44,987 nt of DNA from Flavobacteriales bacterium (lineage in GTDB: Bacteria > Bacteroidota > Bacteroidia > Flavobacteriales_D > Sanyastnellaceae), in the NCBI GenBank assembly GCA_002863145.1, contig PKDW01000171.1:1-44987 (forward strand). The letters run 5' to 3'. Position 1 is the first letter of the stretch, and each line of letters starts with the position of its first letter. Shown piece by piece: positions 34,780 through 41,895 of this stretch. A program made the position numbers and the translations under genes. Below the pieces are notes generated by a model. It was given only the letters and a program-made list of their open reading frames with translations, searched no databases and was not told the origin of the DNA.

Positions 34780-35802
34780 GTGTACGAAAAAGTCCTCAAA
34801 CCCCTGTTTTTCCTGATGTCTCCGGAGCGTGCGCACTACGCCGCCATGGACCTTCTCGTGTTCGCGTCTCGCGTCCCGGGAGTGTCGTGGTGGATGAAGC
34901 GGCGTGCGGCAAAACGCAACGAAGGACGCGAGGTGACGGTGGCGGGTCTGACGTTTCCCAACCCCGTCGGATTGGCGGCGGGCTTCGACAAGGACGCGCG
35001 CTGGTTGCCGGCGTTGGAGATGCTTGGGTTTGGGTTTGTGGAGATCGGCACCCTTACCCCACGTGCCCAAAGTGGCAACCCCCAACCCAGGCTGTTTCGA
35101 CTGAAAGAGGACCGCGGCATCCTCAACCGCATGGGATTCAACAACGACGGATTGTACCCTGCTGCCGGGCGTTTGGTCCGCCGTCCCAAGGGACTCGTGG
35201 TCGGCGGGAACATTGGGAAGAACAAGATCACGCCCAACGACAAAGCGGTGGAAGATTACCTCGCATGCGTGGATGCGCTCCATCCGCACGTCGATTACTT
35301 CGTAGTCAATGTAAGTTCGCCTAACACACCGGGATTGAGAGAGTTGCAAGACAAGGAACCGTTGGCGAAGTTGTTGCGGGCCGTGGTGGAACGCAACCAT
35401 TCCCATCCCGGTCATCGCCCCGTGTTTTTGAAGATTGCACCTGACTTGACGGATGGTCAGCTGGACGACATCGTACAGATCGTCCAAGAAGAAAAGGTGG
35501 ACGGCGTCGTGGCGACCAACACGACCATCTCACGTGCGGGACTTGTGACGCCTGAACAAGAGGTCGAAGACATGGGGCCTGGGGGTGTGAGTGGCGCACC
35601 TGTGCGGGCCCGTGCCACGGAGGTGGTGCGTCATCTCGCCGAGCGCAGTGAAGGTCGTTTCCCCATCATTGGTGTGGGCGGGATTGACAGCGCGGAAGCG
35701 GCCCAAGAGAAGTTGGATGCCGGGGCTTGTTTGGTGCAAGTCTACTCGGGCATGGTTTACGAAGGGCCTGGTTTGCCAGCCCGGATTGTCGCGGGGCTCT
35801 GA
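34780..35802 (+). CDS. pyrD: Dihydroorotate dehydrogenase (quinone), class 2
   Basis: Oxidises dihydroorotate to orotate in pyrimidine synthesis, passing electrons to membrane quinone through FMN. The 340-aa product has the class 2 N-terminal extension (VYEKVLKPLFFLMSPERAHY, amphipathic helices for membrane contact), then FPNPVGLAAGFDKDARWLPA, the catalytic-Ser segment VVNVSSPNTPGLRELQ (about 178-193), FLKIAPDLTD, VATNTTISR and phosphate-binding GVGGIDSAEAA and VYSGMVYEGP. The start is GTG 34780. Convergent with the hydrolase gene at 35822. Confidence 0.96.
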   Translation: MYEKVLKPLFFLMSPERAHYAAMDLLVFASRVPGVSWWMKRRAAKRNEGREVTVAGLTFPNPVGLAAGFDKDARWLPALEMLGFGFVEIGTLTPRAQSGNPQPRLFRLKEDRGILNRMGFNNDGLYPAAGRLVRRPKGLVVGGNIGKNKITPNDKAVEDYLACVDALHPHVDYFVVNVSSPNTPGLRELQDKEPLAKLLRAVVERNHSHPGHRPVFLKIAPDLTDGQLDDIVQIVQEEKVDGVVATNTTISRAGLVTPEQEVEDMGPGGVSGAPVRARATEVVRHLAERSEGRFPIIGVGGIDSAEAAQEKLDAGACLVQVYSGMVYEGPGLPARIVAGL

Positions 35803-35821
35803 GCTGGGCGTCGAAACGGGC

Positions 35822-36688
35822 TTAGCCCATCAGTTCGTTCCAAGAAGGCGCCGCTTCACGAAGTCGTACGCCTTTTTCTGTGTGCTGAACGGTGCACGCC
35901 GCATTCACGGCATCGTGCTCCAAGAAGAGCACCCATTCCTCGTCGGCAGCGGTGTCGAGGAACAGTTTCTTTTCTTCGAGCGTAAGCAGGGGACGGGTGT
36001 CGTAGCCCATCACGTAGGCCAGTGGGATGTGTCCTGTGCTCGGAAGGAGGTCGGCCATGAAGGCCATGGTTTGGCCTGAGGGATGGCGCAGCAAGGGAAT
36101 CATCTGGCTCTCGGTGTGGCCATCTGCGAAGAAGATGTCCCAGCCTTGGATGCCGAGGGCATTGCACGTGATCCGGCTTTCGCGCTTCACCATGCGCAAC
36201 TGGCCGCTCTCTTGCAGGGGGAGCAGATTCTCGGAGAGGAATGACGCTTTTTCGCGGGCATTTGGTTCCGAGGCCCATTGCCAGTGCGCGTCGTTGGACC
36301 AGTAGGTGGCGTTGGGGAAGGCGGGAACGAGCATGTCGTCACCGCGACGAATCACGCCACCGCCCACATGGTCAAAGTGCAGGTGGGTGAGGAAAACATC
36401 GGTGATGTCCTCTTGGGCAAACCCGGCTTCGCGCAGGCTGCGATCCAGGGAATGTTCGCCATGCAGGTGGTAATGGCTGAAAAATTTCTCGGATTGCTTG
36501 TCGCCGATGCCACAATCAATCAAAATCAACCTCGAATCGACTTCCACGAGGAGCGAGCGCATCGCCCAAGTGCAGAGGTTTTGGGCATCTGGGGGATTGG
36601 TGCGCGACCAAAGTTGTTTTGGAACCACTCCAAACATCGCGCCGCCATCCAACTTGAAATTCCCCGTGTGAATCGTGTGCAATCGCAT
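35822..36688 (-). CDS. Metallo-beta-lactamase-fold hydrolase
   Basis: A 288-aa cytoplasmic-looking hydrolase. It begins MRLHTIHTGNFKLDGGAMFG and has the metal motif THLHFDHVGGG (about 110-120); further ligands are probably His in FADGHTESQ, Asp in FMADLLPS and His in FLEHDA. The arrangement resembles lactonase/quorum-quenching-type or general MBL hydrolases, but the substrate is not readable. The frame is open much further upstream, across the purB start. ATG 36688 fits the family and has a TACCTTCA box exactly 12 nt upstream. It is divergent from purB. Confidence 0.88.
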   Translation of the reverse strand: MRLHTIHTGNFKLDGGAMFGVVPKQLWSRTNPPDAQNLCTWAMRSLLVEVDSRLILIDCGIGDKQSEKFFSHYHLHGEHSLDRSLREAGFAQEDITDVFLTHLHFDHVGGGVIRRGDDMLVPAFPNATYWSNDAHWQWASEPNAREKASFLSENLLPLQESGQLRMVKRESRITCNALGIQGWDIFFADGHTESQMIPLLRHPSGQTMAFMADLLPSTGHIPLAYVMGYDTRPLLTLEEKKLFLDTAADEEWVLFLEHDAVNAACTVQHTEKGVRLREAAPSWNELMG

Positions 36689-36692
36689 GGGG

Positions 36693-36700
36693 TGAAGGTA
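36693..36700 (-). promoter_or_regulatory. -7-like element TACCTTCA, leaderless spacing
   Basis: Four of six fixed positions of TAnnTTTG, including TA and TT, starting exactly 12 nt before ATG 36688. Confidence 0.5.
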
Positions 36701-36722
36701 GCCACAGCTGCGCGCAGTTGAG

Positions 36723-36730
36723 TACCTTTG
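36723..36730 (+). promoter_or_regulatory. -7 element TACCTTTG for purB
   Basis: Perfect TAnnTTTG match, 17 bases before ATG 36748. The oppositely directed box for the hydrolase is 22 bp away. Confidence 0.75.
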
Positions 36731-36747
36731 GGCTTTGATTCCAGCAC

Positions 36748-38100
36748 ATGCTTGACGCCATTTCTCCCGTCGATGGACGCTACCGTCGACACACTGCTTC
36801 CCTTTCTCCTTGGATGTCTGAACTCGGCTTGATTCATCACCGCGTGGAGGTGGAGGTCGAGTACTTTTTGGCCCTCGTTGCCATGCCACTTCCCCAGCTG
36901 GCCGATTTCCCCCAAGACAAGGTGGAGCCCTTTCGCGACGTCTACCGAACGTTTTCAGAGGCGGATGCGCAATGGGTGAAGGACAAGGAGCGCATCACCA
37001 ACCACGATGTCAAAGCGGTGGAGTACTTCGTCAAAGAAGCCATGGAGCAATTGGGCGTGGGGGCGTGGAAGGAATTTGTCCACTTTGGCTTGACGTCACA
37101 GGACGTCAACAACACGGCGGTGCCGCTGTCGTTGAAGCGCGCCACCGAACAAGTGGTGTTGCCGTTGCTCGACGAGACCATCGCGGATGTGGCGCGCCTC
37201 GCCGTGGAGTGGAAGGAGGTTCCCATGTTGGCGCGTACCCATGGTCAGCCCGCCTCGCCGGTGACGTTGGGAAAGGAATTTCAAGTGTTCGTGAATCGCT
37301 TGCGTGGACAGCGCGACGCCTTGGCCAACGCGACGTACGCCGCCAAGTTTGGCGGGGCCACGGGACAATTCAACGCGCATCACGTGGCGTACCCCGAGGT
37401 GGATTGGCCCGCCTTTGGCACGCAGTTCGTGGAAGGGGTGCTGGGATTGACCCGCACCGCGGTCACGACCCAAATCGAGCCCTACGACCACCTTGCAGCT
37501 TGGTGCGACGCGTTGCGTCGGGTGCACACCATTCTGATGGATTTGGACAAGGACGTTTGGACCTACATCTCCATGGACTACTTCAAACAAAAGATTGTGG
37601 CAGGTGAAGTGGGGTCTTCTGCCATGCCGCACAAAGTGAATCCCATCGACTTCGAGAACAGCGAGGGCAACCTCGGCGTGGCGAATGCTTTGTTGGCGCA
37701 CTTTGCCGAAAAACTGCCCATCTCCCGTCTGCAGCGTGATTTGACCGACAGCACGGTGCTGCGCAACCTCGGTGTTCCTCTCGGACACAGCGTGATTGCG
37801 ATGAACGCCACCCGCAAAGGGCTGGGCAAGTTGGTCTTGAACGAGTCCAAATTGGCCGCCGACCTTGACGCCAACTGGGCCATTGTGGCGGAAGCCATCC
37901 AGACGATTTTGCGCCGCGAGGCGTACCCCGAGCCCTACGAAGCGCTCAAGGCCTTGACCCGAACCAATGGCATCATCAACGCCACGGTCATGGCCGAGTT
38001 CATTGACGGGTTGAATGTAGGAGAAGCCGTCAAGGCTGAGTTGCGTGCCATCACGCCGGACAACTACCTCGGGTATGCTTCCAAACTCTCGCGCGGATGA
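36748..38100 (+). CDS. purB: Adenylosuccinate lyase
   Basis: Cleaves SAICAR and adenylosuccinate, releasing fumarate, in purine synthesis. The 450-aa product has the fumarase/aspartase-superfamily signature SSAMPHKVNPIDFENSEGN (about 290-308), the TSQDVNNTAVP loop (about 116-126) and ARTHGQPASPVTLGKEFQ (about 164-181). The start MLDAISPVDGRYRRHT is typical of the family. Its TGA overlaps the ATG of the ABC transporter gene (ATGA), so the two are co-translated although they act in unrelated processes. Confidence 0.97.
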   Translation: MLDAISPVDGRYRRHTASLSPWMSELGLIHHRVEVEVEYFLALVAMPLPQLADFPQDKVEPFRDVYRTFSEADAQWVKDKERITNHDVKAVEYFVKEAMEQLGVGAWKEFVHFGLTSQDVNNTAVPLSLKRATEQVVLPLLDETIADVARLAVEWKEVPMLARTHGQPASPVTLGKEFQVFVNRLRGQRDALANATYAAKFGGATGQFNAHHVAYPEVDWPAFGTQFVEGVLGLTRTAVTTQIEPYDHLAAWCDALRRVHTILMDLDKDVWTYISMDYFKQKIVAGEVGSSAMPHKVNPIDFENSEGNLGVANALLAHFAEKLPISRLQRDLTDSTVLRNLGVPLGHSVIAMNATRKGLGKLVLNESKLAADLDANWAIVAEAIQTILRREAYPEPYEALKALTRTNGIINATVMAEFIDGLNVGEAVKAELRAITPDNYLGYASKLSRG

Positions 38101-39911
38101 AGGCCGTTTGGGCCTTGCTTCCTTTGATCAGGCACCACCGCGGAAGCGTGGTGCTCATGGGGGTCTTGCACGCCTTGAGCGCGGTGTTGAACCTCTTCAC
38201 CTTCTTGTCGGTCGTGCCGTTTTTGCGCATCCTCTTTGGGGCATCCGCCCCCATGGAAGAGGCGGCACAGGAGGGTGTCATTGCGGCCGTCAGTCACGCG
38301 TTTGACACCTTCGTCCAAACCCAAGGCGCGTCCTACGCCCTCGGCGCATTGTGCGTGTCCATGGTGGGGCTTGCGGTGTTGAAAAACGCGGTGCACTATG
38401 CGGCGTTGTATGTCATGGCGGGCATCCGAACCGGCGTCAGCAGGGACCTTCGCCAGGATTTGTACGAAAAGCTTCTGAGGATGCCCATGGGGTGGTTCTC
38501 TGAATCCAAGCGTGGGGACGTCATGAGCCGATTTACCCACGACCTGATGGAGGTCGAGCACTCCGTCATTGGGTCGTTGGAGGCCCTGCTGAAAGCGCCT
38601 TTGCTCATCCTCGTGAGTTTGGGAACGCTGCTGGCGCTGAGCTGGCAGTTGACCTTGTTTGCCTTTGTGCTGCTGCCTCTTTCGGGTTGGTTGATCAGTC
38701 GTTGGTCCAAGAGGTTGAAGCGCCACGCTCAAAAAGGCAAGGAAGAACTCGGTCAGCTCGTGTCCGTGCTGGAAGAGACGCTCCTGGGCATGCGCATTGT
38801 CAAGGCGTTCAATGCGGAGTCGCAGTTCACCTCGGCCTACGCCGAGCGCAACCATGGCCACTTCAAGGCCATGCGCCGAATGCACCGTCGCGAGAGCATG
38901 TCTTCCCCCATGAGCGAGGTCATTTCTCTCACGGTCATGGCGGTGTTGCTGGCCTTTGGAGGAAGCCTCGTGCTGTCCGGAGACTCGGCGTTGTCTGGCG
39001 ATTGGTTCATTGGGTACCTCGTGGTGTTTTCGCAAATCATTCCTCCCGCCCGTTCCCTGTCTGACGGGGTGTTTCGGGTGTCCAAAGGTGCGGCTTCGCT
39101 CGAGCGTTTGGAAGCGCTGTTTGAGAACGCACCTGACATGGAGGGTGACCTTGGAGAGGAAGGGGCCGAGGCGCCACGTCTGACAGACACCTTGACGTTC
39201 AAGGATGTGGTTTTCCGCTACCCGGGTCAAGAATCGGCGGCACTGCAAGGCTTCAATTTGACCATCCCTGCCGGCAAAGTGGTCGCGTTGGTGGGCCTTT
39301 CTGGATCGGGAAAGACGACGGCAGCCCACGTCCTCAGCAAATTCGCCAACCCGGAGTCTGGATGCATCTTGGTGGACGGCGTCGATTTGCGTGAGGTGTC
39401 GGGGTCATCCTGGCGTCAACGTCTCTCTGTGGTGACCCAAGATGCGTTGCTCTTCCACGGGTCCATCGCCGACAACATTGTGCTCGGGGACGCCCAACCG
39501 GACAAGGCGAGGATGTCGGCGGCAGCCGAGGCGGCCCATGTCCTTGAATTTGCCAACAGGCTGCCCGATGGGTTGGATTCCAAGGTGGGGGACAGCGGTG
39601 GCAAGCTCAGTGGGGGACAACGTCAACGCGTCGCATTGGCACGGGCCCTTTACCGGGATGCAGACTTGATTCTCCTGGACGAAGCGACTTCGTCGCTCGA
39701 TGCGAGTTCCGAATCCATCGTTCAGCAGGCCCTCGAGCGCTCAATGCACGGACGGACGGTGTTGGTCATCGCCCACCGCATGTCCACCATTCGCGATGCC
39801 GACTGGATTGCCGTGATAGACGAGGGGCGCGTTGTGGAGGAAGGCGACCACGAGGCGCTGATGGCTTTGGGCGGACGGTATGCCGAATTGCACCGTCTCC
39901 AGCAAGGATAA
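38097..39911 (+). CDS. ABC transporter, MsbA-like (ATPase and permease in one chain)
   Basis: A 604-aa half-transporter with an N-terminal six-span membrane domain (about 15-330) and a C-terminal ATPase domain (about 360-604). ATPase motifs: Walker A GLSGSGKTT (about 399-407), Q-loop VVTQDALLF, signature LSGGQRQRVALARAL (about 504-518), Walker B LILLDEATSSLD, H-loop IAHRMST. The pattern fits lipid A/lipid-linked exporters of the MsbA type. An exporter of another substrate cannot be excluded. ATG 38097 overlaps the purB stop. An LpxL-type acyltransferase is encoded at 15490, so a role in envelope lipid export would be consistent, but this is inference. Confidence 0.92.
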   Translation: MKAVWALLPLIRHHRGSVVLMGVLHALSAVLNLFTFLSVVPFLRILFGASAPMEEAAQEGVIAAVSHAFDTFVQTQGASYALGALCVSMVGLAVLKNAVHYAALYVMAGIRTGVSRDLRQDLYEKLLRMPMGWFSESKRGDVMSRFTHDLMEVEHSVIGSLEALLKAPLLILVSLGTLLALSWQLTLFAFVLLPLSGWLISRWSKRLKRHAQKGKEELGQLVSVLEETLLGMRIVKAFNAESQFTSAYAERNHGHFKAMRRMHRRESMSSPMSEVISLTVMAVLLAFGGSLVLSGDSALSGDWFIGYLVVFSQIIPPARSLSDGVFRVSKGAASLERLEALFENAPDMEGDLGEEGAEAPRLTDTLTFKDVVFRYPGQESAALQGFNLTIPAGKVVALVGLSGSGKTTAAHVLSKFANPESGCILVDGVDLREVSGSSWRQRLSVVTQDALLFHGSIADNIVLGDAQPDKARMSAAAEAAHVLEFANRLPDGLDSKVGDSGGKLSGGQRQRVALARALYRDADLILLDEATSSLDASSESIVQQALERSMHGRTVLVIAHRMSTIRDADWIAVIDEGRVVEEGDHEALMALGGRYAELHRLQQG

Positions 39912-39954
39912 GCGGTTGCGTCACCTGGGTTGCGCTGTGCAGGGTGAATTGAAA

Positions 39955-39962
39955 GACCTTTG
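39955..39962 (+). promoter_or_regulatory. -7 element GACCTTTG, leaderless spacing
   Basis: Five of six fixed positions of TAnnTTTG, starting exactly 12 nt before ATG 39967. It supports 39967 over upstream in-frame ATGs. Confidence 0.6.
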
Positions 39963-39966
39963 TCGC

Positions 39967-40350
39967 ATGCCCAAACTCTCGTTTATCCTGCGAAACCGCT
40001 GCCCCAAATGCGGGAAAGGCACCTTGTTTGTCAAGCCCAACGCCTACGACTTGCGGCACACCGCCGCCATGCATTCGGCTTGCGAGTCTTGTGGGGAGGA
40101 TTTCGCGCGGGAACCGGGATTCTGCTTTGGGGCGGCCTATGTCAGTGATGCCCTGACCGTGGCGCTGTGGATTGCTGTGCTTGTGGCGTTGATGTGCTTT
40201 GACGCGTGGGGGTGGATGGAGTTTGGGATGTTCACCCATCCAGGAACCTTCTTGACGACAGGAATCACGTTGTTGGTGGTGTTGATGCCGGTTCTTTACC
40301 GATTGAGCCGCTCCCTTTGGATTGCGATGTTCACGAAATCAGACGCATGA
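39967..40350 (+). CDS. DUF983 family membrane protein
   Basis: A 127-aa protein starting MPKLSFILRNRCPKCGKGTL. Two CxxC pairs (CPKC near residue 12, CESC near 39) suggest a zinc ribbon. Two hydrophobic spans follow (about 60-82, ALTVALWIAVLVALMCF; about 92-113, FLTTGITLLVVLMPVLY). This is the layout of DUF983, a family of unknown function in many Bacteroidota and Alphaproteobacteria. The frame is open to 39880 inside the ABC transporter gene, but ATG 39967 has the family start and a -7 box 12 nt upstream. Confidence 0.88.
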   Translation: MPKLSFILRNRCPKCGKGTLFVKPNAYDLRHTAAMHSACESCGEDFAREPGFCFGAAYVSDALTVALWIAVLVALMCFDAWGWMEFGMFTHPGTFLTTGITLLVVLMPVLYRLSRSLWIAMFTKSDA

Positions 40351-40383
40351 AAAAAGGGGCCCTCACGTTTGAGGAGCCCCTTC
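40350..40383 (-). terminator. Hairpin with T-run on the minus strand
   Basis: AAGGGGC (40354-40360) pairs with GCCCCTT (40376-40382), extended inside by CCTCA/TGAGG with one bulge. On the minus strand TTTTTT follows; on the plus strand only TTCAACC. It is therefore better formed as a minus-strand terminator, although no minus-strand gene is seen just before it. It may also end the DUF983 transcript weakly. Confidence 0.6.
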
Positions 40384-40478
40384 AACCAAATCGCCTGATT
40401 CATGCGCTTGTGTAAGCGCGGTTAACCAAAACCAAGGTCCTATACGCCACCACCTCAAAAGAGGTTACGTTGGGGCAC

Positions 40479-40500
40479 AAAAAAACCTGCATGTTGCAGG
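40479..40500 (-). terminator. Rho-independent terminator of the DAHP synthase gene
   Basis: CCTGCA (40486-40491), loop TGT, TGCAGG (40495-40500), with seven As before it on the plus strand, giving T7 on the minus strand. It lies 32 bases after the stop of the gene ending at 40533. Confidence 0.9.
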
Positions 40501-40532
40501 CTATGTAATTGTTAATGAATATGTTGTGGGGT

Positions 40533-41654
40533 CTATTTTTTTTGCTTCGCACGTTGTTCGTTGGCCTCGTCACCTTGCACCCGGATGCTTTCTTCGTGCA
40601 CCGAGGTCAAGATTTTGGACAGGAATTCGCGGCTGAGTCCCAATTCGCTTCCCCAGGCCGTTCGGCTTGCGATGATCTCTCGCCAACGGGCGACACTCAG
40701 CAGGGACCAACGGTTCTTGTGCTTGATGGTGCCGATGGCTTTGGCGAGTTCCATGCGACGGCCGAGCAATTGCATCAGCTGTTCGTCGACGCTGTCAATT
40801 TGCAAGCGCATGCCTTCCAAGGCGTCGCGGTCGCCGTTGCTTTCACTCCCCGCAGAGGGCACATCCAGGGTTTCGAGCAGACGGTGCAGCGCGTCTGGCG
40901 TGATCTGTTGCTCGGCGTCGCTCAGGGCACATGAAGGATTGGGGTGGGATTCCAGCATGAGGCCGTCCATGCCCAAATTCATCGCGCGCTGCGCCACGTC
41001 TTGCAACAGGTCGGGACGTCCCGCGATGTGAGAGGGGTCGCACAGCATTGGCAATTCGGACATCTCGGCCTTCAAGGCAATGGGGATTTCCCACATGGGG
41101 GCATTGCGGAAGTCGTTTTTGCCGTAGCTCGAGAAGCCTCGGTGCAAGGCGCCCACTTCGCCTTCCACGGCGTGTTCGATGCGCTCGATGGCCCCCATCC
41201 AGAGCTTCAAATCGGCGTGCATGGGGTTCTTGACGAGCACCGTGGCTTGAACCCCGCGAAGGGCGTCGGCCAAGGCTTGGACCGCGAATGGGCTCACGGT
41301 CGTACGCGCCCCAATCCACATGGCGGTCATGCCCGCTTCGAGCACGGCCTCCACGTGCGCTGGGGTGGCGACCTCCGTCATGGCGTGAAGTCCCGTCTCG
41401 CGCTGGGCCTCCATGAGCCATGGAAGGGCTTCAATCCCTCTCCCTTCAAAGCTGTTGGGCCGGGTGCGCGGCTTCCACAAGCCGGCGCGCAGGAAGTCAA
41501 CGTGTCCCTGTTGCGCCAGGGCACGTGCGACCTCCAGGACTTGTTCACGTTATTCGGCGCTGCAAGGGCCACCAATGACCACAGGCTGACCCTCACGCTT
41601 GAACAGCGTGGGCACTTGCCCGGAAGGGGCACTGAAGAGTTCTCCTTGAACCAC
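40533..41654 (-). pseudogene. Bifunctional DAHP synthase/chorismate mutase, interrupted by in-frame TAA
   Basis: Intact, this would be a 373-aa enzyme: DAHP synthase, the first step of aromatic amino acid synthesis, fused to an AroQ-type chorismate mutase (about 280-373, from MRLQIDSVDEQLMQLLGRRM). DAHP motifs are PVVIGGPCSAE, GLWKPRTRPNSFEG, VLVKNPMHAD and DPSHIAGRPDL. Codon 35, straight after GPCSAE, is TAA (41550-41552). The same frame continues with REQVLEVARALAQQGHVDFL and the rest of the enzyme. The start is GTG 41654, with a TATTTTTC -7 box 12 nt upstream. A restart at TTG 41480 gives an open frame 40533-41480, but it would lack the first active-site strand. It could be a recent nonsense mutation or a sequence error. 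Confidence 0.88.
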
Positions 41655-41658
41655 GGCT

Positions 41659-41666
41659 GAAAAATA
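41659..41666 (-). promoter_or_regulatory. -7 element TATTTTTC, leaderless spacing
   Basis: Five of six fixed positions of TAnnTTTG, starting exactly 12 nt before GTG 41654 of the DAHP synthase/chorismate mutase gene. Confidence 0.55.
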
Positions 41667-41723
41667 CACTTGGAGCGAACAGCGCGGCCTCGATGGGCGC
41701 GGTTTTGGGTGGAATGAGGTCAT

Positions 41724-41756
41724 AAAAAACCTCACTCTGAAGGAGCAAGGTTTTTT
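41724..41756 (-). terminator. Terminator after tRNA-Leu(CAG)
   Basis: AAAAAACCT (41724-41732) pairs with AGGTTTTTT (41748-41756) around a 15-base loop. The minus strand ends in a T6 run at 41729-41724. Located four bases after the tRNA 3' end, it separates the tRNA from the DAHP synthase gene. The plus strand also has a T-run. Confidence 0.82.
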
Positions 41757-41759
41757 CAG

Positions 41760-41841
41760 TACCCGGAACTGGACTCGAACCAGCACGCCCGAAGGCACAG
41801 CCGCCTGAAGACTGCGCGTCTACCAATTTCGCCACCCGGGT
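41760..41841 (-). tRNA. tRNA-Leu (anticodon CAG)
   Basis: Acceptor stem ACCCGGG (41841-41835) pairs with TCCGGGT including one wobble; discriminator A at 41760. The anticodon stem CAGTC/GGCTG encloses loop TTCAGGC, giving CAG. The long variable arm is typical of leucine tRNA. CCA is not encoded. Confidence 0.93.
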
Positions 41842-41852
41842 AAGTGGGGGCG

Positions 41853-41860
41853 CAAAGTTA
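41853..41860 (-). promoter_or_regulatory. -7 element TAACTTTG for tRNA-Leu(CAG)
   Basis: Perfect TAnnTTTG match 11 bases before the tRNA. A possible -33 TTG at 41880-41882 gives a 19-bp spacer. Confidence 0.75.
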
Positions 41861-41895
41861 GAGAAACAAATGTGCTCCCCAAGGTGGGCGCAAAC

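Noticed and set aside
41550-41552. Reassigned TAA codon or programmed recoding as the explanation for the split DAHP synthase gene
   Set aside because: TAA ends tuf and other genes in the window, and no recoding stem-loop or special context is visible. Mutation or sequence error is simpler.
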